Assembly: GCA_014529385.2 (NCBI GenBank)
Contig: CM043969.1
Span: 30,646,946-30,710,945 of the forward strand
DNA length: 64,000 nt
Direction of reading: 5' to 3'
Origin: Adiantum capillus-veneris
Taxonomy: Eukaryota; Streptophyta; Polypodiopsida; Polypodiales; Pteridaceae
This document shows positions 22,119 through 32,831 of this stretch, piece by piece. The notes beneath the pieces were generated by a model. It searched no databases, had not been told where the DNA came from, and was given only the letters and a program-made list of their open reading frames with translations. The translations under genes were made by a program, and so were the position numbers. Each line of letters starts with the position of its first letter. Position 1 is the first letter of the stretch.

Positions 22119-24683
22119 TGACAGCCGTTTTTCGGCTCTCCGTAATTGCCATAGTGAGTTATCCCACCCTACCAAAATCACCTTAACACTCTGGCTATTC
22201 TTACCTTTTCATTGTACATAGGCGTGTGTGAGCTAGGGGACTTCTCCCATATTTTCTTAAAAAACCCTCAATTAGCTAGTCACTGGGCTAGTTAAGCCAA
22301 AAAAATAAAAAAATAAAAGTATATTATGGCCTCTTTGTGTGTAAATATTTCATTGTATATATGGCCTAAATATAGAGATTTTTTATAATTATTTTGGTAT
22401 TTTATTTAAATATTTCTACTTAGGTGTGTGTTTTATTAAACCTATGTACACCTTCTTTCATCCTCTTACACCATAAGTATATTTATCCCCAATATGTACA
22501 TACTCTAACCTTATATTTTTCCTTTATACAAATCACTCCCACATTTTCACCCTCACCCTCGTGAAAACAAAAAATTGATTTCTACTCATTGGTCACGTTT
22601 ATTATATTATTTACTTGCATACCTTTTCCTCTTTCACCCAAAATAATTCAAAAAGGGACCATATCATATGATTCCAATATCTTCATGTGCTCATTGAGCT
22701 AAAGTCCATGAATTGTCCATACACTAGTCCCACCATGTATATATTTCTTTATTCACCAATAATCCTCCTCCATGCATGTGTCAAGGGAAACTTGGATGCT
22801 TTGTATTATGATATGACAAAGGAGGGGCTCACTCTTGGATGCATTGTACAAATTCAACAAAGGAGGGGGCCACTGAAGACTTTTTGTAAAGAAAAAACAG
22901 GTCTTTTGGTGGGATTTTTAATATCCATCTCCACTCCAAATTTGGAGCGTTGGAAAAAGAGAAAATGTAGCCCACTCTCTGAATAATCACCTCAATTTTT
23001 TTCATGATTTGTGGAGCTACCAGCGGCGAGATATGATTTTCTGAGTGGACCCGAGTCTGCCCACTTTTCTCACAAGTAGCCCATAGTCTTCTCTCACCTC
23101 TTTCCACACTTCTACACACACACACATTCCTCTCAATCCCTCACTCAAACCTGCACCTTCAATGGTTTCCCTCACCTTCTTCACCATTAACCTCCCCACT
23201 TACTTCCATAGCTCTCATATGAGCTCCACATGTACATACACCATCTCTATGCCTCTCTCCATTATCTCCAAAGTACAATTCCATCTTAACCCTTATATAT
23301 ATACATAAATTCATCATGTGTACCATGCTTAACCTCTGAAAATCAAGAGATCTCATCAACGGAATTACCATTTTCATCACGGTGGTGTAAAGAAGGGAAG
23401 ACGAAGAAGAAGATTGATAGTCATTTTGAGAACCTACACAAGTAAGTCCAAAATTTCTTCAAGCTTCACCATCACAAGGACTTGCTCACTTCATTGAACC
23501 ATCTTACTTCAACCATCCACCTCATTCTATCCATTGTAAATGTAACATTAACTTTTTAGTGATTACTAACACTAACCACTAACATACTAACACAAAATAG
23601 CATTGACCTAACCATAAAAGACACCTCACCTCAAGACATGTGTATAGTCTCTCTCTCTCTCTCTCTCTTTCTTTCCTTACTTACTTTCACCTTATCTACC
23701 ATCAATAATGCTCTCTTTTGAGCCGACACCCATGACTCAAGCAGACAAAGAAGGCCCGCAATGATTTGATATTCAAAAAAATCATAATCCTGATTTGTTA
23801 GCTTGTAAATTAGGATTTCCAATAATCTTTATGAGGGGTCTCCAACCTATAAATAGGCCCCTCTCCTTCTTGTAAAACAACCTCCAACATCTCACATAGC
23901 ACCCCAACACTCTATGCATGAGGAGAGACTTAGGTGTAGCAACCACTAGTGAGCTTCACTCTTGGTGTGAGAGAAGCCTTCAAGCTACACATTGCAAGTG
24001 AGAGAGCATGAGTTCCATAAATCTCAAAACCACTATTGTATATGCTCCTTCATCATCAATAAATTGAGGTTTGGTGTATCAAAGGCGTGATTCGACGTTC
24101 AAATCTTCGTCCTTCCATTTGTGCAATACGGTTTGGTGAATTCAAGGTGACTTGTGTATTTTGAGTTTTTATCGGTTGATCTTGATTTTAGAAAGTGTTT
24201 TAGTGTGTTTTTCATTGCCAGTTTTTTGTCATTGTAAGAGGGTATTGTGGTGAGAGGTCTCCCACACCCTAAGACAGTGTGTGTGTGTGTTTTGGCAATG
24301 TTTAGCAATCACTAAGCATTGAGTGAGTTTTGTACAAGTTCTACGATAGCATCATAACGAGCTATCTCCATTTGCAAGTCACAAATAAGGTATTACGAAA
24401 GATCCTTTCCTCTCTCTCTTCCCTTTGCTCTAGCTCTCTCTGGTCCATTTCATGTGTGTCTTGGTGTGAGGTTGCTTGTTTGTGTTGTGTGGTGCATCTT
24501 CTTCGTTGTGCCAAAATCTCTCTTGCGTCCTAGTTTGCATACCATAACTAGGTGGTGCCCCTATCCTGTTTGGGTTTGTTGTTTTGTTATGCTTGTGGTT
24601 GCCCCAGCCCCAATTGAGCAGCACGGGAGCCTTGAGGGGTGTTGAGAGGTCGCTATTCTTGTTTCCCACCCCGGACCGCCTTA
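22119..24683 (+). repeat. 3' LTR of element B
   Basis: 2565 bp, TGACAGCC to CCTTA, colinear with the 5' LTR apart from the LINE-like insertion and a short deletion near 24570. TATA box at 23848; short CT tract at 23649-23668 represents the pre-insertion state of the target. Confidence 0.88.
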
Positions 24684-26278
24684 GCAAGGAAAGATAATCC
24701 AGTTGCACATATGCTTTCAAGAGCAAGGTATGAAAAAGAAGAAGACATGGTTGTCGAGGGCGATGATGTAGGCACACAATTCTATAGTATCTCTCATGCC
24801 AAGGGTGATCCTGTTTGTCTGTCAAATTCACTTAAGTCATTTACAGAGGACCTATATCAAGGTGACTGGTTTCTCATTGGACGCTATCTGAGCACTTTGA
24901 CAAGGCCAGAAGGGGTGACTGATCAAGAGTTCAAAAGAATACAGAGAAAGGCATATGGATACTTTTTGAAAGATGGGTACTTATGGAAGCTTCCAAAACA
25001 AAGAAGTGGAATGCCAATGAGAGTCATGAATGATAAGGACGCTCAAAATGAGCTTATAAAAAAGTTTCATGAGAGTCTTTATGCTGGACATAGAGGTGTA
25101 TGGGCCACCTTTACTAAAATGAAAGAGAGTTATTGGTGGAAAGGTATGTATAAAGATGTATCTCACTTTGTGGAGTCCTATGAAACCTGTCAAATGTATT
25201 CAAATGTACTTCATCGTGATGGGTTGCACCCTACTTACCCATTGGCCATGCATTACAAGTGGGTAGTAGATCTAGTTACAATGCCATTGGGCTTATGGCT
25301 AATGAGATACATAGTGCTTGCACGAGAAGACTTAACCAATCAAGTTGAAAGTCGTGCTCTAAGAACAAAAAGCACAGAAGGGGTATGTAAGTTCCTCTTG
25401 GATGATGTAATTAGACGTTATGGTTGTTTTGGGAAAATAACAGCGGCGGGACAGAGGTTAGCTGGATGTTGACAAAGCAAGGACGTTTTTCTCTAGGTTG
25501 GGCATTAAACTTGCTCTCACTATTGCATATAATCCTGAGGGAAATGGTAAATCAGAGTGTGGGCATCCTTCTATCATTAAAGCTTTAGCTAAGGCCTCCA
25601 AAGGTCAAATGGGAGAGTGGCCTAGGTTGTTGCCTTATGCTTTATGGGCTGATCGTACAACTCATAGCTCGGTTACTGGTTTTATGACTTTTGAGTTGAT
25701 GTATGGTCAGAAACCTATAATGCCAATGGAGGATGTAATTCCCACATGGAATGTATTACCTTGGGATGATGGAATGAGTAGGGAAGACCTTCTTGCTTTG
25801 CGCATACAACAGTTAGAAAGAAGGCCCCAAGATATTGAGATTGCAGTAGCACGATTAAAAGATGCAAGGTTAAAGAATAAGGATAGATTCAACAAGAGGC
25901 ATAGGCTCAGACCTAAAGCTATTGAGGAAGGTGATTGGGTGTTGGTGTATGACAGTAGTCTTGAAAACCAACATTCAACAAATAAGAAAGCTTTCAAAAA
26001 GATGGTTTGGTCCTTATGTGGTTTAGCATGTACATGGGAATGCAACTTATACCTTGCATGAATTAGATGGGACAAAAATGAAGATTCCCATTGCAGGAAA
26101 AAGAATCAAGTTATTCAAAAGAAGAGATGATACAGATCCCTTTGATTCACAGGAAGGTCAAAATGAAGGCTCTGATGAAAATGGTATGGATGTGGATGAA
26201 GAACAAGAGGATGATGCGTTAGATTTTGTTGCAAGCGATGATGAAATCTACATGTATGTTGACTTAAATGAAGACTGA
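24684..26278 (+). pseudogene. RNase H tail and integrase of element D
   Basis: Resumes the D polyprotein after B: RKDNPVAHMLSRARYEKEED closes RNase H. The integrase zinc region follows (FHESLYAGHRGVWATFTKMK and ESYETCQMYS); the first Cys of the usual CxxC pair is Tyr. Core: KWVVDLVTMPLG supplies D1. D2 lies in a frame-shifted stretch near 25445-25460. E is in EGNGKSECGH (about 25535). Then ADRTTHSSVTGFMTFELMYGQ, PWDDGMSREDLLALRIQQLE and EGDWVLVYDSS. A frame change near 26000-26050 leads to a C-terminal part with ELDGTKMKIPIAGKRIKLF and a long acidic tail ending at 26278. Upstream of E the frame also shifts near 25450-25500. These words closely recall a fungal Ty3/gypsy family. Confidence 0.75.
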
Positions 26279-26321
26279 ACCTTCAAAAGATATCTGTGGC
26301 ACATGCCGGAGGATATGTAGG

Positions 26322-26336
26322 TTTAGAGGGGGTGAA
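26322..26336 (+). promoter_or_regulatory. Polypurine tract of element D
   Basis: TTTAGAGGGGGTGAA directly before TGTCATGCC of the 3' LTR. Confidence 0.72.
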
Positions 26337-26781
26337 TGTCATGCCATAGCACGTTCATAATGTGAAATTAAAGTATCTACCTCACTCTTAATGTTTATGA
26401 TGTGTGGGACCAAATGCTACAATGTACATAGTGTGATATTTGCGAAAATGAATGTCACGGTTGCAGTCGTGTACATACCTTGCCGAGCACGCGAGGCCCT
26501 ACATGTGGAACCCTGGAATGATTTTTCACATAAATATATTCCTAATTTGATTTGGGAATGTACAAATGTCAAGTGTTTCAAAGTGGCACGCTCGTTTTGC
26601 CTAGAAAGTTCAATGTGGGCAATCTCGACCAAAAATAGCAGGTTTCGTGCGCTGGCGTGAAAGACGTATCTAAAGTGATTACCAATTGGGAAAATGAGGT
26701 TCAACATGAAATTTGAGCCCAATGGGATTTTTCCACAATTTTAGGGATTTTTCTCAGCTCGCTTTTTACGGACAAAAAGTG
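26337..26781 (+). repeat. 3' LTR of element D, joined to family E
   Basis: Aligns with 10416-10862 and stops at GGACAAAAAGTG, where sequence continues as the E-family LTR (GCTGTTCACGCC). Whether the last few D bases are missing cannot be decided because the D LTR end is not independently known. Confidence 0.75.
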
Positions 26782-27292
26782 GCTGTTCACGCCAATTTTG
26801 CACATAAAGGTACATAAAATTGAAAGTTGTGGTCTTCAAAACTTTTAATGTAGAAAATGTAGAGAAATTTTGAGGCGTGAAATCATCCCTTTTGGAGTTG
26901 TGGTTTGGGAGATACAGTCTATTTCCCAGAGCGCACAGGATATGGCATCTTGCAAGAAGTTTGGTGTATGGTAGTTTGTGGAAGCTCTCTTGTTTGGAGA
27001 TGTGTGTACACTTGAAAATTGTGTTTTTTAAGAGTTATTTGGTGAAGGTGGAATCTCTTTCTCTCAAATGCATTGGTCGGCATGTGCTGTAAATCCATAC
27101 AAGGGTAAGTGCTTCCTAAATTTCACGGTGGTCTTTTGGGTGGGCGTGTGCTGGTAAATTCCCAAGAGATCACTTGTCTTTGAGTTGTGGTTTAATTGAG
27201 GTTATTTTGATAGCATTTGTGGTACTGATCTTGTGTCTTGAGCGCTATTGGGAGACATTTCTATAGAGGTGCCCCTTGCTCTTGTTTTCGGA
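26782..27292 (+). repeat. LTR of family E, first copy (5' end not resolved)
   Basis: From GCTGTTCACGCCAATTTTG to the region before the primer site, colinear with 29376-29924 (shared words AAATCATCCCTTTTGGAG, GCGCACAGGATATGGCATC, TGGGCGTGTGCTGG). The second copy has about 370 bp more LTR-like sequence to its left, so this one is either 5'-truncated against D or the LTR is really this short. Confidence 0.65.
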
Positions 27293-27301
27293 ACAGTGTT
27301 T

Positions 27302-27319
27302 TGGTGCCCGCCACCGAGG
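27302..27319 (+). promoter_or_regulatory. Primer-binding-site-like sequence of family E
   Basis: TGGTGCCCGCCACCGAGG, identical in the second unit at 29934. Same position relative to LTR and gag in both. tRNA not assigned. Confidence 0.55.
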
Positions 27320-27353
27320 ATCTTCTTCAGGTGACCTTCAATTGACAGCTTTG

Positions 27354-28206
27354 ATGGCTATGGTGACATAGTTTCCAAGGTTCTGTGGTCATGTAGGTGA
27401 GGATACTGATGCATTCATTGAGAAGATGGAATTTTCTTTTTTGATCGGCAGATAAGGAAGATCCAATGCTTATGCTGAAGATTTTGTTCTTTTGCTTGAA
27501 AGAGGATGCAAGAACATGGTATGATGAGTATGAGTTTTGGTTGAAATCATCTCAACCTCCACAGATGATGACTTATGATGCATTAAAGAAGGCTTTTCTT
27601 GAGAAGTTCAAGAAGGTAGACGACCCAACGGATTTATAGCACTCCATTCAAGAACTTGTGGAATGTGATGGTCAAAGTGTAGATGCCTTTGTCAAGGAGT
27701 TCAATGCTTTGTGGAGAAGATGGTGTGTTTGTTTGGGAAGTGATGCTCCTTCTCTTATGCTAAAAAAGTGTATGTTTATGCAAATTTTGAGGGATGATTT
27801 GAAGTTAAAGGTTGATGTTGCAAGGCCACTTACATTTGATGATGCAGTAAGGATTGCAAAGCGTAAGGAGTGGAAACTAGAGAGAGTGAGGCACCTTGGA
27901 TTACAAGAAGATGTGAAGCCAAATGTATCTTATGTTTTAGACATAAATATGGATAATGTATGCAATGAAGACTTCCATGTTTCTCATTCTCTTGAGCATG
28001 TGAAGGAAGAATGTGATATGCATAATGAGATCAAGAAGAATTCTCATTGTATGCCATCTTTGTTGTTTAAGTGCTTTGATGTCAACCTTCTTGTCAAAGA
28101 TGATGATGCTAGTAAGGTGGATGTAGGCAAGAAGGCTACCATGGTCATGAATGAGTCTCAAATGCAAGGAGATGATCATTTTGAATATCCAAGACACATG
28201 GCTTAA
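27354..28206 (+). pseudogene. Gag of family E, first unit
   Basis: Retrotransposon gag. The ATG frame at 27354 stops at once (TAG at 27369), where the second unit reads GCG. A frame change near 27450 leads into the main frame: LKEDARTWYDEYEFWLKSSQ, DALKKAFLEKFKK, then TAG at 27637 where the second unit has TGG, then GQSVDAFVKEFNALWRRW and ILRDDLKLKVDVARPLTFDDAVRIA. The C-terminal part is Asp/Glu/His-rich, without a CCHC knuckle, and ends at 28206. The frame change at 27450 is present in both units; the two stops are private to this one. Confidence 0.7.
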
Positions 28207-28340
28207 GCTTCTTATATATGTTACAATGAGGATGAGTATGCTTCTGATAGGAATGCTATTGTTGTGAGTTATTCTTTTGTAGATGAGTTAGTCGAGGATC
28301 ACATGATTGAGGTGAAGGAAGATAAAAAATGAAAAATATG

Positions 28341-28760
28341 GTGATGTTTATGATAAGGATTTCGAAGTATATTCTTTGGGTGATAGTATGCAAAAGGGTG
28401 ACGATGCAACTAAGTATACTACTTGTGTTTTTGATGAGGACCCTATCAATGAGAAGCTTCATGATGGGCATGATAGTGTGGGTGATCGTGCCTTAATTGA
28501 CGAAGAGAATATTGAGGTTTTAGAAGATATGGAAAATGATGGAGATTCTCTTATTATTCCTCATATGAATATGGTTGATGCTACCTTGTTTGATCCTTTT
28601 GTTAAGGAGCCTAAGGTATATATGGAAAATGGCTGACCTATCAAACATGGTATGGTTGAATTGGATGGATGCTTAATGAAGAGTGGGGGTAATGATATAA
28701 ATATAAATGAGGATATGAAAATGGCTAAGTTAAAAGTTCAACACATTTTGAATGAAATGT
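28341..28760 (+). pseudogene. Acidic ORF downstream of E gag
   Basis: An open stretch rich in Asp and Glu (28376-28636 uninterrupted, with EENIEVLEDMENDGDSL and ATLFDPFVKEPKVYMENG), then a stop and about 40 more in-frame codons. It lies where protease and polymerase would be in an autonomous element. No domain recognised. It may be a linker left after pol loss or an E-specific protein. Confidence 0.45.
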
Positions 28761-29005
28761 TAAAGAATTCCTGACATGCTATGGTAGTGAAAGGGTCTCT
28801 CCATGTAGTATTTGTTGAGAATCATTTATGCCTAAAGAGGATTTGGATTCTACATATGGTTTACGCTTTGATATTGGAATTAGACAATTGATATGGTTGG
28901 TGTCTCTTCATGAATTTTGTGCTTATGTTGTATGGACTTTTGATCCAGGTGGGCAAGATTATTATACTATTGTTGAGCATGAATGCTCTAGCAGACTAGG
29001 GGTTT
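28761..29005 (+). other. 3' interior of family E up to a possible polypurine tract
   Basis: Decaying coding-like sequence with stops. It ends in GCAGACTAGGGGTT at about 28991-29004, followed by TGACAAAC. This is my best guess for the boundary between interior and LTR, but there is no second copy to confirm it. Confidence 0.35.
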
Positions 29006-29924
29006 GACAAACTATGTTGTGCGCATTTTAAGAACCCCGTTTTTTGTAAATTTGTACATATGGACATGACGCATGATGTTAAAAGTGTGTGTGGGATTTT
29101 TTTTTGTGAGTTTTTTAGCTTGCCTTAGCAAGAACATGTACATGTACATGCACTGCAAGTGGCTAGTCTAGTGACAACTGTCGGGCTACTGTAAGTCCCC
29201 GTGAGTGAGTTTTTTTAAGTGAGACTTGTATAGAACTACAAAACATGTAAAAACTAAAAAATGTTTAGTCAAATATCAGAAATTTTCAGGTTTTGGGTCG
29301 TTGTGGCTTCTTGATGATTTTGGATGCAGTTTTTGCCCTCGACTAGCCTTCTTACGTGCAGCCTGGCCATGGCAGCTTGCTGTTCGCGCCAATTTTGCAC
29401 ATAAAGACATAAAATTGAAATTTTGCACATAAAGACATAAAATTGAAATTTGTGGTTTGCAGATCTTTTTATGTAGAAGCTGCAGAGAAATTTTGAGGCT
29501 TGAAATCATCCCTTTTGGAGTTGTGTTTTCGGAGATACAGTCTATTTCCCATAGCGCACAGGATATGGCATCTTGCAGGCAGTTTGGTGTATGGTAGTTT
29601 GTGGAAGCGGTCTTGTTTGGAGATGTGTGTACACTTGAAAATTGTGTTTTTGAAGAGTTATTTGGTGAAGGTGGAATCTATTTCTCTCAACTGAATTGGT
29701 AGGCATGTGCTGTAAATCCATGCAAGGGTAAGTGCTTCCGAAATTTCAGGGTGGTCTTTTGGGTGGGCGTGTGCTGGTAAATTCCCAAGAGATCACTTGT
29801 CTTTGAGTTGTGGTTTAATTGAGGTTATTTTGATACCATTTGTGGTGCTGATATTGTGTCTTGAGCGCTATTGGGAGACATTTCTATAGAGGTGCCCCTT
29901 GCTCTTGTTTTCCCAGCAGTGTTT
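29006..29924 (+). repeat. LTR of family E, second copy
   Basis: The right 550 bp (from about 29376) match the first copy. The left 370 bp have no match in the window and are included because of the purine tract at 28991-29004. Contains a 29-bp tandem duplication (unit with TTTTGCACATAAAGACATAA) at about 29390-29447 that the first copy lacks. Confidence 0.5.
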
Positions 29925-29976
29925 TGGTGCCCGCCACCGAGGATCTTCTTCAGGTGACCTTCAATTGACATCTTTG

Positions 29977-30316
29977 ATGGCTATGGTGACAGCGTTTCCA
30001 AGGTTCTATGGTCATGTAGGTGAGGATGCTGATGCATTCATTGAGAAGATGGAATTTACTTGTTTGATCGGCAGATAAGGAAGATCCAATGCTTATGCTG
30101 AAGATTTTGTTCTTTTTCTTGAAAGAGGATGCAAGAACATGGTATGATGAGTATGAGTTTTGGTTGAAATCATCTCAACCTCCACAGCTGATGACTTATG
30201 ATGCATTAAAGAAGGCTTTTCTTGAGAAGTTCAAGAAGGTAGATGACCCAACGGATTTATGGCACTCCATTCAAGAACTTGTGCAATGTGATGGTCAAAG
30301 TGTAGATGCCTTTGCC
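29977..30316 (+). pseudogene. Gag of family E, second unit, truncated
   Basis: Same gag as at 27354. The start reads MAMVTAFPRFYGHVGED and then has the same frame change near 30072 as the first unit. The main frame continues with LKEDARTWYDEYEFW and IQELVQCDGQSVDAF, then breaks at 30316-30318 where reverse transcriptase sequence begins. TGG is intact at the codon that is TAG in the first unit. Confidence 0.7.
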
Positions 30317-30317
30317 C

Positions 30318-30535
30318 TAGCTCCTCTCCCTTTTTCTCTCCAGTCCTTTTAGTGCAAAAGAAAGATGGTACATACCGCATGTGTGTGGACTATTGCGCAC
30401 TAAACCATATCGCTATCAAAAACCGATTTCCTGTAACTCGGGTAGAAGGTCTGTTTGATAAGCTACAAGGCTCTACCTACTTGAGTAGGAATGACCTTAA
30501 AAGTGGCTACCATCAAAACCTCGCAAACTGAGAGT
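30318..30535 (+). pseudogene. Ty3/gypsy reverse transcriptase N-terminal fragment
   Basis: In a frame other than the gag frame: SSPFFSPVLLVQKKDGTYRMCVDYCALN, then VEGLFDKLQGSTYLSRNDLKSGYHQ. This covers the fingers and the first catalytic Asp region (NDLKSGYHQ) only; the YxDD part is absent. Joined directly to E gag by a deletion or illegitimate recombination at about 30317. The parent element is not identified. Confidence 0.72.
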
Positions 30536-31090
30536 TGTTTCTTTCCCCACCCCAGAGTATGTTATGGATAAGGGAAATGTACATTTATTACTCAAGTGCT
30601 CATTACGAGCAATGGTCATTTATGCCCGACCGCCAATGTGTATTAGCAAAAAAGTGTCAAGAAAAAGTAGCAGAAATGCTACTAGACACATGAAAATAAA
30701 ATTCTATGCTATGTTGTGTCTGTGTGAGGCCTAGTGCCTTATTGACATTGGATAGGCAAGGGGAATCACCTTGGCTAGCTTGGTCAAGGCCCTAAACCGA
30801 TGCCCTGGGCTGATAGGGTTAGCTCTCGTATTGGTATGCTAGTAGGCTTTTGGAACACCTTCTTGAGGGTCCAAGGAGCCGAGAGTGACACCTAGACTTA
30901 CCTTGCTGTGGTATCCTTGTGATGTGTTTTACTTTTTTCAATGATTGACAAAAACAAAACTTCCATGAGCTTCAAAAAGTTGTGACAATGTACTACTAGA
31001 TTAGGAGTTTTTTTATAGCTCATAGGCATATTAAGCTTGAATGATTTATTAATATTGGTTACATAGGTTTTAGGATAGTAGGTTTATGAA

Positions 31091-31240
31091 CTTACATTCG
31101 CCTAGGGTCATAATTGATTGCTTGTGTTTCATACATAAAACTTGCATTAGCTTAGGGTCATAATTGATTTCTTGTGTTTCATGCATAAAACTTGCATTAG
31201 CCTAGGGTCATAATTAATTGCTTGTGTTTCATGCATAAAA
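31091..31240. repeat. Three tandem copies of a 50-bp unit
   Basis: Units at 31091-31140, 31141-31190 and 31191-31240, each containing CTAGGGTCATAATTGATT or a one-base variant and ending CATAAAA. Units differ at a few positions. No spacers, so not CRISPR-like. Confidence 0.92.
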
Positions 31241-32248
31241 ATAAAATTTCAAGTGGTTTAATCTTCATGATAGTTTGAGTGTGGTGTTTTCTTTATATTG
31301 TTTAGTTTTTGACTATGATTCACCCATCTTTTAGAAGCACAAAATTCACTTTGCATGATTTTTCATTATGCTTTATGTTTTATTCACTCTTGGTGGTCTT
31401 TGATCCTTATTACTTATTCTTATGATTTGCAGCTCAAAATTTCTTCCATGGACTTGCTTTCTATCACGTCACTGCAATTTGCTTCACCGGCAGACGAGGA
31501 CGTGTTCAAAATTAGGAATGCGGAATGTTAGCAGTGGCTAACACAGGCTACACCGGTTATGCATCAAGTGGGGGATATGCTATGGTTGTGCATAATATTT
31601 CCAAAACACCTTGTATAAGTCTTGGGCTCACTTGGATTTCCAAAGTTGTATATGCTAGCCTAGAGGGCTCAAGCTTAAAACCCATAGTAGAAGGGATTGT
31701 GGTGAAAGCCTTTGAAAGGAAGCCTTTATGCAAGGAGGCTTCATTATTGAGTATCCACTCTTGAGGATCCATTTTTGAGAGCTCCCTCTCTCTTGAGTGT
31801 TCACTCTTTGGCCTAGCTTGAGCTTAATGCCCATGCTAAAGAGGCTAGTGCTAATCATTATAATTAGAGTAATCTCTTCTTGATTAACCTAATTCTTATT
31901 TTTCCATAAGTCTACTTATTCTATACATTTCATATTGTCATGAAGTAGTATTACACTCTCATTATTCTAAATTTGATAGAGGTATGTAATTTTTGTAGTT
32001 AACCACACCTATTCTTCCATAAGCATTTGATTTGTGAGATTTAGCATCACTAATTAGGTTGATTAAGTTTTCCTTGTGATGAGTAGATAGGTTTTATGAA
32101 ACTATAGAACCATTCACCTTGTGTGTGTAGCTATTGATGAAGTACCGTGATTGACATGTGGTAATTAGTGTGTGCTTATCATTTGTGTGCTTGGGGTTTC
32201 TAGTTTATGGTCGGAGTTCGGTGGGCTTGATGTGTGTAGGAGTTGTTT

Positions 32249-32564
32249 GATTAGTGACTAGAGTATTTTTAGATTTAGTCTTGCCATGTCATTGGAGAGG
32301 TGATCTATTGAATACTCTATTTCTATTCATCTGATGCTCATGCTTCCATGCCCTAACTGGGTTGCCGATCCACGGATTTGATAATTATGTGTGGGTTGCG
32401 ATTAGTGACTAGAGTATTTTTAGATTTAGTCTTGCCATGGCTAATCTCTAATTGCATTGGAGAGGTGATCTATTGAATCCTCTATTTCTATTCATCTGAT
32501 GCTTGTGCTTCCATGCCCTAGCCGGGTTGCCGATCCACGGATTTGATAATTATGTGTGGGTTGC
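32249..32564. repeat. Tandem duplication of about 151-165 bp
   Basis: 32249-32399 and 32400-32564 both start GATTAGTGACTAGAGTATTT and end GTGTGGGTTGCG. The second has a 14-17 bp extra stretch (GGCTAATCTCTAATTG) after GCCAT. Confidence 0.9.
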
Positions 32565-32831
32565 GATTAGGTCGTGCTACAATGCCTCCCAACAACACAA
32601 AATCATAAAAACATATTATAGAAAGGACACGACCCTTAAATATTTTCACTCTAACCATCATTTATCTGTGTGTACAAATATGGCTAGTACGTTAGAGTCA
32701 TCTACTCCTACTTTTGGTGAGAGGTACCCTCTTTAATTTTCACAAGTGTTTCACATAGTTTTTTGGGTGCTTGCCTGTGAATGGGACTTGGTAGGTAGGC
32801 TAGCATGTGAGAGACATTTTGAGGAGTTAGA

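Larger units (their letters stand above)
12158..24683 (+). mobile_element. Element B: Tat-lineage Ty3/gypsy retrotransposon
   Basis: Nearly complete structure in order: 5' LTR, primer site, leader, gag, protease, reverse transcriptase, RNase H, second (archaeal-type) RNase H, integrase, polypurine tract, 3' LTR. The LTRs start TGAYAGCCG and end CCTCA/CCTTA. The first 190 bp of the two LTRs differ at about nine positions by eye. Coding is broken by at least six in-frame stops (17152, 18591, 18744, 19938, 21515, 21890) and two frameshifts (about 18207, about 20880). It lies inside D's RNase H. I found no perfect target duplication (left flank TTGGAG, right flank GCAAGG). Confidence 0.88.
10416..26781 (+). 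mobile_element. Element D: fungal-like Ty3/gypsy retrotransposon, split by element B
   Basis: D starts TGTCATGCC at 10416. A second copy of that LTR begins at 26337 right after a purine tract. Between them lie reverse transcriptase-RNase H (10960-12157) and integrase (24684-26278), separated by element B, which sits inside the RNase H coding region. Gag, protease and the N-terminal part of reverse transcriptase are missing: polymerase-like sequence appears only about 100 bp after the LTR match ends. The 3' LTR stops at the start of family E. D is thus deleted internally, interrupted and truncated. Confidence 0.75.
26782..30316 (+). mobile_element. Family E: gag-only LTR retrotransposon in tandem arrangement
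   Basis: Two copies of an LTR-primer site-gag unit in the same direction, at 26782-28206 and about 29376-30316. The first unit has a complete gag, then an acidic ORF, then an LTR that serves as start of the second unit. No protease, polymerase or integrase lies between, so the complete unit is a non-autonomous gag-only element. The second unit stops inside gag at 30316 and is fused to an unrelated reverse transcriptase. An LTR-internal-LTR-internal string is a known outcome of recombination between copies. Confidence 0.68.

Noticed and set aside
12150-24693. Target-site duplication for element B
   Set aside because: Left flank TTGGAG and right flank GCAAGG are similar but not identical; nesting in D RNase H is clear from coding content, so I do not claim a duplication.
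24430-24831. 133-codon minus-strand open frame across the end of the B 3' LTR
   Set aside because: Spans the LTR boundary into D integrase coding sequence on the other strand; a shadow frame with no motif.
31091-31240. CRISPR-like array of 50-bp repeats
   Set aside because: Units are directly adjacent with no spacers, and the context is a plant retrotransposon.
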